19,736 nt of DNA from an uncultured Flavobacteriales bacterium (GCA_946886545.1 CAMPIU010000007.1:1-19736), one strand, 5' to 3'. Shown: positions 1 to 7,472, counted from the first letter of the stretch. The notes: a model not told the origin generated them from the letters alone. Program-made: numbers and translations.

Positions 1-2
1 AT

Positions 3-788
3 ATTGACGCGTTGAAGCCACAACTTAGATTGAAACTGGACAATGCCTTGGGGCAGCAGTTTGTCGACGATATTATTGCCGGAAATGGTGCTTTCGCAAG
101 CAGTGATGCTTTTTTGAGCTCAGGTTATTTCAAGGGATTTAGAATAAATGTTGCTAATGCAGCACCTTCTCAAGGAAAAGGAGCGGTTTTGTACTTCAAC
201 CTGGGAAACAGTGATACAAAGATGACCATCTACTTTAAGCATTCAAACACCCCAACTACCCAAAGCAGAGTTGAACTGGTAATTAACAGTTCATGTGCTG
301 ATTTCAATCATGTAGATGTCAATCACTTGTCATACCACGTCGGGGATGTGCTTGCAAATCCTTTAAACGGTCAAACTCAATTCTATACACAGTCTTTTGA
401 CAGCAGAGCAGTAATAGAATTTCCATCTGTGAATGATTTGAAAAGCAATTCCGTTATCAACAACGCACTTCTTTATATCCCTGTTTCTTACCAAAACGGA
501 AATTATTACTATCCAAGTATAACTCTGGAATTGGGATATAAAACAGATGACGGAAAGATTGTAACTTTCAGAACAGCTTCGTACGATAACAATCAGAAAG
601 CATTTATTCTTGATTTAAGAGATTACATCCAGGATATTGTTTCCGGAAAAGCAGAAAACAGGGGCTTATACCTTTACCAATCTTCTCTATACTTTAATTG
701 TACCGCCGAACGCATCATCTTTAATGGTCCTGCTTCGCCTTACAAAACAAAACCTAAATTAGTTATTAAATATACTGAATTCAATTAG
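3..788 (+). CDS. DUF4270 family protein, 3' part (5' end outside window)
   Basis: The reading frame is open from the window edge (Ile-Asp-Ala-Leu-Lys...), so only about the last 261 residues are visible. The TTG at 12 is just an internal Leu codon. The segment is rich in beta-strand-like alternation, with motifs such as YFNLGNSDTKMTIYF, AVIEFPSV, NALLYIPV and a C-terminal PKLVIKYTEF. This matches my memory of the C-terminal half of the Bacteroidota DUF4270 family, whose members are usually surface or periplasmic lipoproteins of about 500-600 residues. The lipobox would lie upstream and cannot be checked here. The stop codon is 2 nt before the glmS start, so the two genes are probably co-transcribed and perhaps translationally coupled. 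The molecular function is unknown. I recall DUF4270 genes next to glmS and a glycogen synthase in other flavobacteria, but cannot verify that here. Confidence 0.75.
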   Translation: MDALKPQLRLKLDNALGQQFVDDIIAGNGAFASSDAFLSSGYFKGFRINVANAAPSQGKGAVLYFNLGNSDTKMTIYFKHSNTPTTQSRVELVINSSCADFNHVDVNHLSYHVGDVLANPLNGQTQFYTQSFDSRAVIEFPSVNDLKSNSVINNALLYIPVSYQNGNYYYPSITLELGYKTDDGKIVTFRTASYDNNQKAFILDLRDYIQDIVSGKAENRGLYLYQSSLYFNCTAERIIFNGPASPYKTKPKLVIKYTEFN

Positions 789-790
789 AC

Positions 791-2635
791 ATGTGTGGAA
801 TTGTAGCATATATCGGAAAGAAAGAAGCTTATCCAATTTTAATTAAAGGATTAAAGCGTTTAGAATATCGTGGGTATGACAGTGCAGGGATTGCATTGCT
901 GGATGCGGGAAAAGTGAATTTGTACAAGCGTCAGGGAAAAGTATCCAATTTGGAAGAATTCGCAGCCGGACAAAATTTGGCAGGTCATGCGGGAATTGGT
1001 CATACGCGCTGGGCTACTCACGGAGCCCCAAATGATGTCAATGCACATCCGCACTTTTCAAATAACGAAAAAATCGCATTGATCCATAATGGGATCATTG
1101 AAAACTATAACAGTTTAAAGGAAGAATTAATTGTTCGCGGATATCATTTTAAAAGTCAAACGGATACGGAAGTACTGGTTCACTTAATTGATGATATTCA
1201 AAAGAAAGAAAATGTTGATCTGGCTACAGCTGTTCGCATGGCCTTGCAAAATGTGATTGGGGCTTATGCAATCGTAGTGATTTCCGCCGACAATCCGAAT
1301 CAGCTGATCGCGGCTCGCAAGAGTTCTCCTTTGGTTGTGGGAATCGGCAAAGAAAATGATTTCTACCTGGCATCCGATGCTACTCCAATTATCGAATATA
1401 CCAATCAGGTTGTTTACCTGGAGGATGAAGAAATTGCAGTAGTAGACCTTGTTACGGGATTAAACATTACAAATCTTCGCAATCAACCGAAAACACCCTA
1501 CGTTCAGGAATTGGAAATGCAGTTGGAAGCACTTGAAAAAGGCGGATACGAGCATTTCATGCTAAAAGAGATTCATGAACAGCCACGTTCCATTAAAGAC
1601 TGCTTCCGCGGACGCTTAAATGCATCTGAAGGATGGGTTTCATTGGGAGGTGTAAAAGATTATGAGCAAAAAATGATCAATGCACAGCGCATTGTGATGG
1701 TTGCTTGTGGAACTTCATGGCATGCATGCTTGGTTGGAGAATATTTATTCGAAGATTTGGCTCGTATCAATGTAGAAGTAGAATACGCATCTGAATTCAG
1801 ATACAGAAATCCGATCATTAACGAAAATGATATCGTTATCGCTGTTTCTCAATCAGGTGAAACTGCGGATACTTTAGCCGCTCTTGAACTAGCAAAATCA
1901 AAAGGTGCAACTATCCTCGGAATTTGCAACGTAGTAGGATCATCAATTTCGCGCATTACGGATGCAGGATCTTACACACACGCAGGACCGGAGATCGGAG
2001 TTGCCTCTACAAAAGCATTTACTGCTCAGGTAACCGTTCTGACTTTGATGGCCCTTTCTTTAGCTCATAAAAAAGGTACTTTAAGCGAATCGAAATTCAG
2101 AACCATGCTTTCAGAACTGGAAGTAATTCCGGATAAAGTGAAACGTGTTTTGGAAAGAAACGCTGAGATCGAAGAAATCGCGAAGATTTATAAAGATGCG
2201 AACAATGCGCTTTACCTTGGAAGAGGAAGTTCTTTCCCTGTAGCATTGGAAGGAGCATTAAAACTGAAAGAAATTTCATACATCCATGCGGAAGGTTATC
2301 CTGCGGCTGAAATGAAACACGGTCCAATCGCTTTGATCGACGAGGAAATGCCGGTTTTTGTGATTGCAACCAAAGGAACTTCTTATGAAAAAGTGGTTAG
2401 TAATATCCAGGAAGTTAAAGCCCGTAAAGGAAAAATCATTGCAATCGTAACAGAAGGAGATGTTGACGTCAAAGCAATGGCAGACCATGTGATCGAAATC
2501 CCGGATACAGACGAACACCTGGTTCCGATTTTGGCAACCATTCCGTTCCAGTTATTGAGTTACCACATCGCAGTAATGAGAGACTGTAACGTGGATCAGC
2601 CTAGAAACCTGGCAAAATCGGTTACTGTAGAGTAA
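791..2635 (+). CDS. glmS: glutamine--fructose-6-phosphate aminotransferase (isomerizing)
   Basis: GlmS converts fructose-6-phosphate and glutamine to glucosamine-6-phosphate and glutamate. This is the first committed step to UDP-GlcNAc for peptidoglycan and LPS, and it takes place in the cytoplasm. The protein has 614 residues, normal for the family. The start is fixed by MCGIVAYIG: Cys2 becomes the N-terminal nucleophile of the class II glutaminase domain (about 1-240). H71-TRWATHG, N100-G101 and D125 of that domain are visible. Two SIS sugar-isomerase domains follow, with VACGTSWH at 304-311, SQSGETADT, and STKAFTAQ. The isomerase active-site region AEGYPAAEMKHGP is present, as is the C-terminal tail LAKSVTVE with catalytic Lys609 (equivalent to the E. 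coli terminal Lys). The start lies 2 nt after the DUF4270 stop, so translation is probably coupled. No glmS ribozyme can be seen upstream, and the upstream space is coding. The gene ends 13 nt before a strong terminator. Confidence 0.98.
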   Translation: MCGIVAYIGKKEAYPILIKGLKRLEYRGYDSAGIALLDAGKVNLYKRQGKVSNLEEFAAGQNLAGHAGIGHTRWATHGAPNDVNAHPHFSNNEKIALIHNGIIENYNSLKEELIVRGYHFKSQTDTEVLVHLIDDIQKKENVDLATAVRMALQNVIGAYAIVVISADNPNQLIAARKSSPLVVGIGKENDFYLASDATPIIEYTNQVVYLEDEEIAVVDLVTGLNITNLRNQPKTPYVQELEMQLEALEKGGYEHFMLKEIHEQPRSIKDCFRGRLNASEGWVSLGGVKDYEQKMINAQRIVMVACGTSWHACLVGEYLFEDLARINVEVEYASEFRYRNPIINENDIVIAVSQSGETADTLAALELAKSKGATILGICNVVGSSISRITDAGSYTHAGPEIGVASTKAFTAQVTVLTLMALSLAHKKGTLSESKFRTMLSELEVIPDKVKRVLERNAEIEEIAKIYKDANNALYLGRGSSFPVALEGALKLKEISYIHAEGYPAAEMKHGPIALIDEEMPVFVIATKGTSYEKVVSNIQEVKARKGKIIAIVTEGDVDVKAMADHVIEIPDTDEHLVPILATIPFQLLSYHIAVMRDCNVDQPRNLAKSVTVE

Positions 2636-2648
2636 ATCATATTTAAAT

Positions 2649-2701
2649 AAAAAAGCGCAGGAGCGGTCCCGTATGTACGGATTCCGCCCCTGCGCTTTTT
2701 T
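2649..2701. terminator. bidirectional Rho-independent terminator between convergent genes
   Basis: A nearly continuous inverted repeat sits between the convergent glmS and the minus-strand gene ending at 2727. GCGCAGG at 2655-2661 pairs with CCTGCGC at 2689-2695. After an A-C mismatch, GCGG 2663-2666 pairs with CCGC 2684-2687, and an inner CCGTA 2669-2673 pairs with TACGG 2676-2680. The stem is flanked by six A (2649-2654) and six T (2696-2701), so it can stop transcription from both sides. Confidence 0.93.
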
Positions 2702-2726
2702 CATATTTGGGGGTTGGTAGAACTTA

Positions 2727-3422
2727 TTAACGGGATCTCACATTCCCTTTCAACATTACTTCCTCATAAAGAGTAATTTTCATATCCTTTACAGATTCCT
2801 TTTCATGGAAAAATAAACTGTGAGAAATCAAGCCAGGGCCGCTTATCAGCAAAGAATACGGATCCTTACTCTTACTCCAATCAACCGGAATTTTAAATCT
2901 CCCGTCCTTGTCAGAATTTGTTCTCAAAAGCACCTTTCCGGCAACATCTATTAGTTCAATCGTTACCATTCCGTAACCTTTTCCGTTAACCAGAATGGTC
3001 CCGCTCACAAATTTCTCATCCGAATGATCGAAATATTCGATACTACTAACCATTCCATCCAAAGGTTCCTGATAGATCACTTGTGAAGTATCAATCGGTG
3101 GAACTTGCGCATCTGCATGAACAGCAGAAAAAGTACTCAAAGCTAATCCCAGGGCAACCGCCTTTAAGTCGAACGAAAATGAATGATCCGGTTTTGGCAG
3201 CGTATAGAATTTATCCATCTGATCGGGCCTGAACCTTCCGCAAACAGATTCGTTCTTCTTCCCTTCCAGGTAATTGACAATCGCAAAGTCAGACATGGAA
3301 CTGAAATCCACCACCGTTTTACTGCATGATCCACAGAATCTGCCTTTTGCTTCCGGTTTCATTTGACTCCAATCCTCGTGACATGGTTCTTCAATCGAAT
3401 ATTTTATGAGCTTCTTCTTCAT
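2727..3422 (-). CDS. four-cysteine/transmembrane/beta-sandwich protein, paralogue A
   Basis: Protein of 231 residues, last gene of a three-gene paralogous operon. Residues 1-75 form a charged N-terminal domain with Cys14, Cys30, Cys33 and Cys61 (C-X15-C-X2-C-X27-C) inside conserved words: Trp18, MKPE 21-24, GRFC 27-30, KTVVDF 35-40 and VCGRF 60-64. I recognise this cysteine-rich module from many uncharacterised Bacteroidota proteins, but know no assigned function. The cysteine pattern would suit a zinc site or an iron-sulfur cluster (inference). A hydrophobic segment FDLKAVALGLALSTFSA (84-100) follows, then an AxA-Q site (103-106) like a signal peptidase I cleavage site. Residues about 135-225 resemble a carboxypeptidase-regulatory/CNA-B-like beta sandwich (FVSGTI, GRFKIPVDW, MKITLYEE). 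The likely topology is N-terminus in the cytoplasm and C-terminus in the periplasm. The gap to paralogue B is 14 nt. Confidence 0.88.
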   Translation of the reverse strand: MKKKLIKYSIEEPCHEDWSQMKPEAKGRFCGSCSKTVVDFSSMSDFAIVNYLEGKKNESVCGRFRPDQMDKFYTLPKPDHSFSFDLKAVALGLALSTFSAVHADAQVPPIDTSQVIYQEPLDGMVSSIEYFDHSDEKFVSGTILVNGKGYGMVTIELIDVAGKVLLRTNSDKDGRFKIPVDWSKSKDPYSLLISGPGLISHSLFFHEKESVKDMKITLYEEVMLKGNVRSR

Positions 3423-3436
3423 GACAATCAGATTAA

Positions 3437-4138
3437 TTATTTGTCGGAAATAACTTTCCCCATCTTTATCACTTTGTTTTCATACAAGGTAATCGTCAAA
3501 TTATCAAGAGACTCATGATTGTTGAAATAAACTGTTTCAGAACGATATCCGGGCGAGCTCACACGAATAAAAACCGGGTTCTTTGTCCAATCCAATGGAA
3601 TTTTGAACGCTCCGTTTCTCTGTGGTTTAATCGATACGAGTTCAGTAGATGCCCCATCCATCAAAGAAATCTTAACTAAACTATAATCCTTTCCCTCCAG
3701 TTTAATCTTTCCACCGACAAATTTCTCATCCCGATGATCATAAAATATAGCTACTGCTCCCTGAATTGGAATCCTCGACTCATTAATCGAATCATGCAGT
3801 TCAACCAAGTCGGAAGTTTGTGCCTGAGATGGTAAAGCAGAAAAAGTGCTTAAGGCCAATCCCAAAGCAACTGCCTTCAAATCGAAATTGAATAGTTGGT
3901 GATGAGGTTTTGTCCATAAATAGGTTTTATCCAGCTGATCCTGGGCAAAACGGCCACAAACAGATTGATGTTTATGATTCTCCAGATAATGAACAATCGA
4001 AAAATCGGACATGGAACTGAAATCCACCACCGTTTTACTGCAGGTTTCACAGAACCGCCCTTTCGCTTCCGGTTTCATCTGATCCCAATCAGCATGGCAA
4101 GCCTCTTCAATTTTGTAGTTTATTTTCTTCGGTTTCAT
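3437..4138 (-). CDS. four-cysteine/transmembrane/beta-sandwich protein, paralogue B
   Basis: Protein of 233 residues, middle gene of the tandem. Cysteines fall at exactly the same positions as in paralogue A (14, 30, 33, 61), in the same words (MKPEAKGRFC, KTVVDFSSMSDF, VCGRF). The hydrophobic segment FDLKAVALGLALSTFSA (85-101) is residue-identical to that of A and is followed by a Ser-Gln-Ala-Gln possible cleavage site (104-107). The C-terminal domain (about 138-230: FVGGKI, GAFKIPLDW, LTITLYEN) aligns with A but is much more diverged. The first residues are MKPKKINYK. Pro13, present in A and C, is Ala here. The gene lies 53 nt downstream of paralogue C and 14 nt upstream of A, consistent with one transcript. 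DNA identity with A includes an exact 35-nt run over the KTVVDF region, pointing to a fairly recent duplication or gene conversion. Function unknown. Confidence 0.88.
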   Translation of the reverse strand: MKPKKINYKIEEACHADWDQMKPEAKGRFCETCSKTVVDFSSMSDFSIVHYLENHKHQSVCGRFAQDQLDKTYLWTKPHHQLFNFDLKAVALGLALSTFSALPSQAQTSDLVELHDSINESRIPIQGAVAIFYDHRDEKFVGGKIKLEGKDYSLVKISLMDGASTELVSIKPQRNGAFKIPLDWTKNPVFIRVSSPGYRSETVYFNNHESLDNLTITLYENKVIKMGKVISDK

Positions 4139-4191
4139 GTTGCTTTATTTTGGAATACATTCTTTTTCAGAAATATTTAATGCTTTTAAAA

Positions 4192-4914
4192 CTATTCCTC
4201 TACTGCTTTGATATCTCCCTGAATTATCTCTCCTTTGAATATTTTCGCTTGATCGATCAAGGTTATATGCAGATTGGTTAAAAACTTATACTGCGAAAAA
4301 TGAAGCTCTTGTGTTTCATATCCCATTCCGGAAAATTCCAGCATTGCCGGCTTCAATTCCCAATTCAGGTTAATCTCAAAATTGCCCGAAGCATCCGGCC
4401 GGACAGTTTTCAAAGTTTTCCCTTCAATTGTTTTCAAAATCACACTAACTCCTTCAAAACTTTTTGCAGAATTCCAAACCTTTCCACTCACCTTCTTTTC
4501 GGTCCCGTGATCAAAATATTCCATGGCAACTGTTCCAACTACAATCGGTGGAATGACAATTAAAGTATCAATTTTAATAGGTTCTTGGGGTTCAGTCTGT
4601 GCAAAACTATGAAGTGCAGAAAAAGTACTTAGCGCCAAACCAAGAACTACGGCTCTTAAATCAAAAGACTGAGCAAAAACAGGTTGATTCAACTGATAAA
4701 CACGATCCAGTTGCGGTTGTGTAAACCTTCCGCATACTTTTTCATTTTTGTGCTTTTCCAAATAATTGACGATGGAAAAATCCGACATACTTGTAAAATC
4801 CACCACCGTTTTTTCACAGGACCCGCAAAAACGACCAATTGATTCAGGTTTCATATCATTCCAACTTTCATCACACGGGTTCTGGATGGAATATTGAATA
4901 GATTTTACTCTCAT
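4192..4914 (-). CDS. four-cysteine/transmembrane/beta-sandwich protein, paralogue C (first gene of operon)
   Basis: Protein of 240 residues, promoter-proximal member of the triplicate. Cys14, Cys30, Cys33 and Cys61 keep the same spacing as in A and B, within PCDESW, MKPESIGRFC, KTVVDF and VCGRF. The hydrophobic segment is FDLRAVVLGLALSTFSA (84-100), two substitutions from the others, followed by Ser-Phe-Ala-Gln (103-106), a plausible signal peptidase site. The C-terminal domain (about 135-228) carries KVSGKVW, a Gly-Asn-Phe-Glu-Ile turn, GYETQ and LHITLID, consistent with a carboxypeptidase-regulatory-like fold. It is the most divergent of the three at DNA level. The ATG at 4914 has an A-rich leader typical of Bacteroidota, and a TAnnTTTG element lies upstream at 4958-4965. 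The triplication suggests the copies handle different partners at the variable C-terminal face (inference). Confidence 0.88.
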   Translation of the reverse strand: MRVKSIQYSIQNPCDESWNDMKPESIGRFCGSCEKTVVDFTSMSDFSIVNYLEKHKNEKVCGRFTQPQLDRVYQLNQPVFAQSFDLRAVVLGLALSTFSALHSFAQTEPQEPIKIDTLIVIPPIVVGTVAMEYFDHGTEKKVSGKVWNSAKSFEGVSVILKTIEGKTLKTVRPDASGNFEINLNWELKPAMLEFSGMGYETQELHFSQYKFLTNLHITLIDQAKIFKGEIIQGDIKAVEE

Positions 4915-4916
4915 AG

Positions 4917-4938
4917 TGTACGTTTTTTTGACCGTACA
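4917..4938. repeat. inverted repeat in the leader of paralogue C
   Basis: TGTACG (4917-4922) and CGTACA (4933-4938) are perfect complements separated by 10 nt. In the minus-strand mRNA the loop holds the A-run just before the start codon, so a hairpin here could affect ribosome access. The stem is short, so this is a weak call. Confidence 0.3.
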
Positions 4939-4943
4939 GTAAA

Positions 4944-4958
4944 GAACTTCAAAAGTTC
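4944..4958. promoter_or_regulatory. inverted repeat, possible operator
   Basis: GAACTT (4944-4949), a CAA spacer and AAGTTC (4953-4958) form a perfect 6-bp inverted repeat. It touches the putative -7 element and would cover the expected transcription start near 4951. This is a reasonable place for a dimeric repressor or for a hairpin at the 5' end of the RNA. No regulator is identified. Confidence 0.35.
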
Positions 4959-4965
4959 AAATCTA
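4958..4965 (-). promoter_or_regulatory. putative -7 promoter element for the cysteine-protein operon
   Basis: On the minus strand this reads TAGATTTG, an exact match to the Bacteroidota TAnnTTTG -7 consensus, 43 nt upstream of the start codon at 4914. No good TTTG -33 box is present at the usual 19-nt spacing, so the call rests on the -7 element and position alone. Confidence 0.45.
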
Positions 4966-5036
4966 TTTTGTTTATTTATTAACTTTCATGAAATCAATTC
5001 ATTTTTTTAATAAATTCGTTCAAAACCAGTTTGTTA

Positions 5037-5243
5037 ATGATTCGAATAAAACGATTTCAGAGAACACTAATAATTGGATTAGCAGCCGCTAATTCACTTT
5101 TCTATTCCAGTTCACGTTCCTATTCATTGCCCGATATCCTTTCAAATACCTTTATTTTTACCGGGATCATCACTTTATTTGTATTCGCTTACGTATACTT
5201 GCAAAACAGTTCACGCAGAAAGAAAGCAAAGCTTAAATCCTAA
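5037..5243 (+). CDS. small hypothetical membrane protein
   Basis: A 68-residue reading frame from the ATG at 5037; TTG at 5031 is a less likely start. It has a basic N-terminus (MIRIKRFQR), a short apolar stretch (11-19), a clear hydrophobic helix at about 38-55 (NTFIFTGIITLFVFAYVY), and a strongly basic tail (RRKKAKLK). The profile fits a small single- or double-pass inner-membrane protein with the tail in the cytoplasm. It lies divergently from the cysteine-protein operon and 79 nt before the peptidase gene. I find no convincing promoter of its own, and I do not recognise the family. It may be a chance frame, but the ordered charge/hydrophobic pattern favours a real gene slightly. Confidence 0.45.
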   Translation: MIRIKRFQRTLIIGLAAANSLFYSSSRSYSLPDILSNTFIFTGIITLFVFAYVYLQNSSRRKKAKLKS

Positions 5244-5294
5244 AACAATCCCGTATTTCCAGTATTTTATAGTCCCCAAATTGACTTTTTTAGG

Positions 5295-5302
5295 TATTTT
5301 TG
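5295..5302 (+). promoter_or_regulatory. putative -7 promoter element for the S9 peptidase gene
   Basis: TATTTTTG matches the Bacteroidota TAnnTTTG -7 consensus, 20 nt before the ATG at 5323. The matching TTTG box about 19 nt upstream is not evident, so support is partial. A start here would give a very short leader of roughly 15 nt. Confidence 0.35.
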
Positions 5303-5322
5303 AACAACTTGAAAAAAAGCCA

Positions 5323-7353
5323 ATGGGTAAATTATCAATTTTTCTGGCGCTTATTGCGGGCGCTCTAGTTCAATTTCAGTTAAAAGCGCAAGAATTTACT
5401 CCTGAAAAGATGTGGTCTCTCAATCGAATTTCAGGAACTTTGGGAACATCCAATGAAGAATGGATGATCTATCAGAGCACCAAATACGATTACACAATCA
5501 ACAAAGGAAAAACCAATACCATATTGGTTGAGCTAAAGACAGGAAAAACAAGCATTTTAGATTTGGATGGAGCCTGGAATTTCTCCTGGAACTCAGAAAA
5601 TCACTTAGTTTTCCTTCAAAATACAGGTTCTGAAATCGAATTGAAAAGTTTAAATCCATCAACTAAAGCAGTCAAAGTAATCTATAATTTCGGGGCAGCT
5701 CAAGTTGAGGGATTGGTTCTTAGCCCTGATGGAAAAAGATTCGCGACCCTGGAACCATTAAAGCTAAAGCAAACAGTTAAGGACAAATACTCCGATTTAC
5801 CACAAACCTCCGGAAGAGTTGAAACCGATTTGATGTACCGCCATTGGAATCAGTGGTCTTCACCCGAAGCACTCCATTTATATTGGTATGAATCCTCACA
5901 AGAAGGGAAATTCATGAAAAAGGCTGATGTAATGGATAATGAAAGTTACCCTTCAGTTACCGGCCCATTCGGAGGAATAGAAAGCGTTTGTTTCAGCAAA
6001 GACGGACAAACCATTTTTTATTCTACCAAGAAAATGGTCGGAAAAACATTTGCTCAATCAACAAACTCGGAGATTTATGCATACCGGACATCCGACAAAA
6101 TCACAACGATTCTTTCTTCTGCCCACAAGGGATATGATACCAACCCTTCAGTCAATTTTACAGGAAAAACACTTGCCTGGTTAAGTATGGAAAAAGACGG
6201 GTTCGAAGCTGATAAAAACAGAATTCGCATCATGGACCTGGAAAGCAGACAAGAAAAGGATCTGACAGCAAGCATGGATGTGAGTGTAAACGACTTTGCG
6301 TGGCATCCGTCAAAAGAACTTATTTACTTCACTGCGACTACGAAAGCGACAAAGCAATTGTATTCCATTGATCTTAAAACAGGAAAGATCCAGCAATTGA
6401 CTTCCGACCGATGCGATTACGTAAGTTTCAGTATCATGAAAGACCGAATCCTTCTTGAAAGACAAGATATGATTCACCCTACAGATGTTTGGGTTTTCAC
6501 TCCCAAAACAGGTCTGAACGAACAACTGACCTATTCAAATAAAGAAGAATTAAAGAACATTGCAGAACCTACAGTTCAGGAAAAATGGATCACTACAACT
6601 GACGGAAAAAAAATGCTCACTTGGGTAATCTACCCTCCGAACTATGATCCTGCAAAAAAATATCCTGCATTGCTTTATTGTCAGGGCGGACCACAAAGTC
6701 CCGTATCCCAATACTTTTCATACCGTTGGAACTTCCGCTTAATGGCTTCTCAAGGCTACATTATTATTGCACCGAACAGAAGAGGTTTGCCCGGATTTGG
6801 TCAGGAATGGAACGATGCCATTTCAAAAGATTGGGGTGGCCAGGCAATGCGTGATTATTTGACAGCCACCGACAGCTGTGTTGCGCAAATACCTTCTATC
6901 AATAAAGATAAATTAGGAGCAATTGGGGCAAGTTATGGTGGATACTCCGTATACTACCTGGCGGGAATCCATGAAAATCGTTTCAAAGCATTTATTTCCC
7001 ACTGTGGATTATTCAATCTGGAAAGCTGGTACGGTACAACAGAAGAGTTGTTTTTTGCAAACTGGGATATCGGAGGACCATACTGGTTACCTGAAAACAA
7101 AGAGTTATATGCAAAAAACAGTCCTCACAAATTAGTTGACAAATGGAACACGCCCATGCTGGTTATCCATGGAGGAAAAGATTTTCGTGTTCCCGAATCT
7201 GAGGGAATGCAAGCCTTCCAAGTACTTCAACTGAAAGGAATTCCAAGCAAATTCCTTTATTTTCCGGATGAAGGCCATTGGGTTACCAAACCACAAAACA
7301 GTATGTTGTGGAACAGGGAATTTTTTGACTGGTTAAATACTTATTTAAAGTAG
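5323..7353 (+). CDS. secreted S9 family (prolyl oligopeptidase-type) serine peptidase
   Basis: Protein of 676 residues when started at ATG 5323. The frame is open further upstream, but only this start gives a signal peptide: MGKLSIFLALIAGALVQFQLKA, cut before Gln23, in the usual Bacteroidota A-Q style. The middle of the protein (about 40-400) is a seven-bladed beta-propeller-like region with repeated WD40-type strands (LSPDGKRFATLE, FSKDGQTIFYST). The C-terminal alpha/beta hydrolase domain (about 420-676) has a complete triad: Ser537 in GASYGGYS, Asp620 in GGKDFRVP and His652 in EGHWV. Family S9 enzymes of the DPP IV/acylaminoacyl-peptidase branch cleave short peptides, often after proline. 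A periplasmic role in peptide use is likely. Length and domain order are normal for the family. The precise specificity cannot be read from the sequence. Confidence 0.93.
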   Translation: MGKLSIFLALIAGALVQFQLKAQEFTPEKMWSLNRISGTLGTSNEEWMIYQSTKYDYTINKGKTNTILVELKTGKTSILDLDGAWNFSWNSENHLVFLQNTGSEIELKSLNPSTKAVKVIYNFGAAQVEGLVLSPDGKRFATLEPLKLKQTVKDKYSDLPQTSGRVETDLMYRHWNQWSSPEALHLYWYESSQEGKFMKKADVMDNESYPSVTGPFGGIESVCFSKDGQTIFYSTKKMVGKTFAQSTNSEIYAYRTSDKITTILSSAHKGYDTNPSVNFTGKTLAWLSMEKDGFEADKNRIRIMDLESRQEKDLTASMDVSVNDFAWHPSKELIYFTATTKATKQLYSIDLKTGKIQQLTSDRCDYVSFSIMKDRILLERQDMIHPTDVWVFTPKTGLNEQLTYSNKEELKNIAEPTVQEKWITTTDGKKMLTWVIYPPNYDPAKKYPALLYCQGGPQSPVSQYFSYRWNFRLMASQGYIIIAPNRRGLPGFGQEWNDAISKDWGGQAMRDYLTATDSCVAQIPSINKDKLGAIGASYGGYSVYYLAGIHENRFKAFISHCGLFNLESWYGTTEELFFANWDIGGPYWLPENKELYAKNSPHKLVDKWNTPMLVIHGGKDFRVPESEGMQAFQVLQLKGIPSKFLYFPDEGHWVTKPQNSMLWNREFFDWLNTYLK

Positions 7354-7355
7354 GA

Positions 7356-7404
7356 ATCCGCTTCCGCGGATGATAAAGAAAAGAACAAGCATTAGTGCTT
7401 TTTT
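7356..7404 (+). terminator. two consecutive hairpins, the second terminator-like
   Basis: Just after the peptidase stop, ATCCGC (7356-7361), TTCC and GCGGAT (7366-7371) form a 6-bp hairpin without a T-run. A second, AAGCA (7387-7391), TTAG and TGCTT (7396-7400), runs into six T (7399-7404). The second is a short stem, so termination is probably weak or partial. Confidence 0.5.
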
Positions 7405-7472
7405 AGAAATTAGGGACAACAAGAAATCGTACACGTAAATACGGTCTAATTAAACATAAAAAACAAAGAGAT

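Noticed and set aside
636..790. glmS ribozyme or riboswitch upstream of glmS
   Set aside because: The region is coding for DUF4270 to within 2 nt of the glmS start, leaving no leader for such an element.
2649..2701. Long palindrome as a possible mobile-element end or REP-like repeat
   Set aside because: The flanking A and T runs and the position between convergent genes explain it as a terminator; no second copy is seen in the window.
5179..5322. Upstream extension of the S9 peptidase frame by 48 codons
   Set aside because: It overlaps the small ORF, has no family-like sequence, and would bury the signal peptide that starts at 5323.
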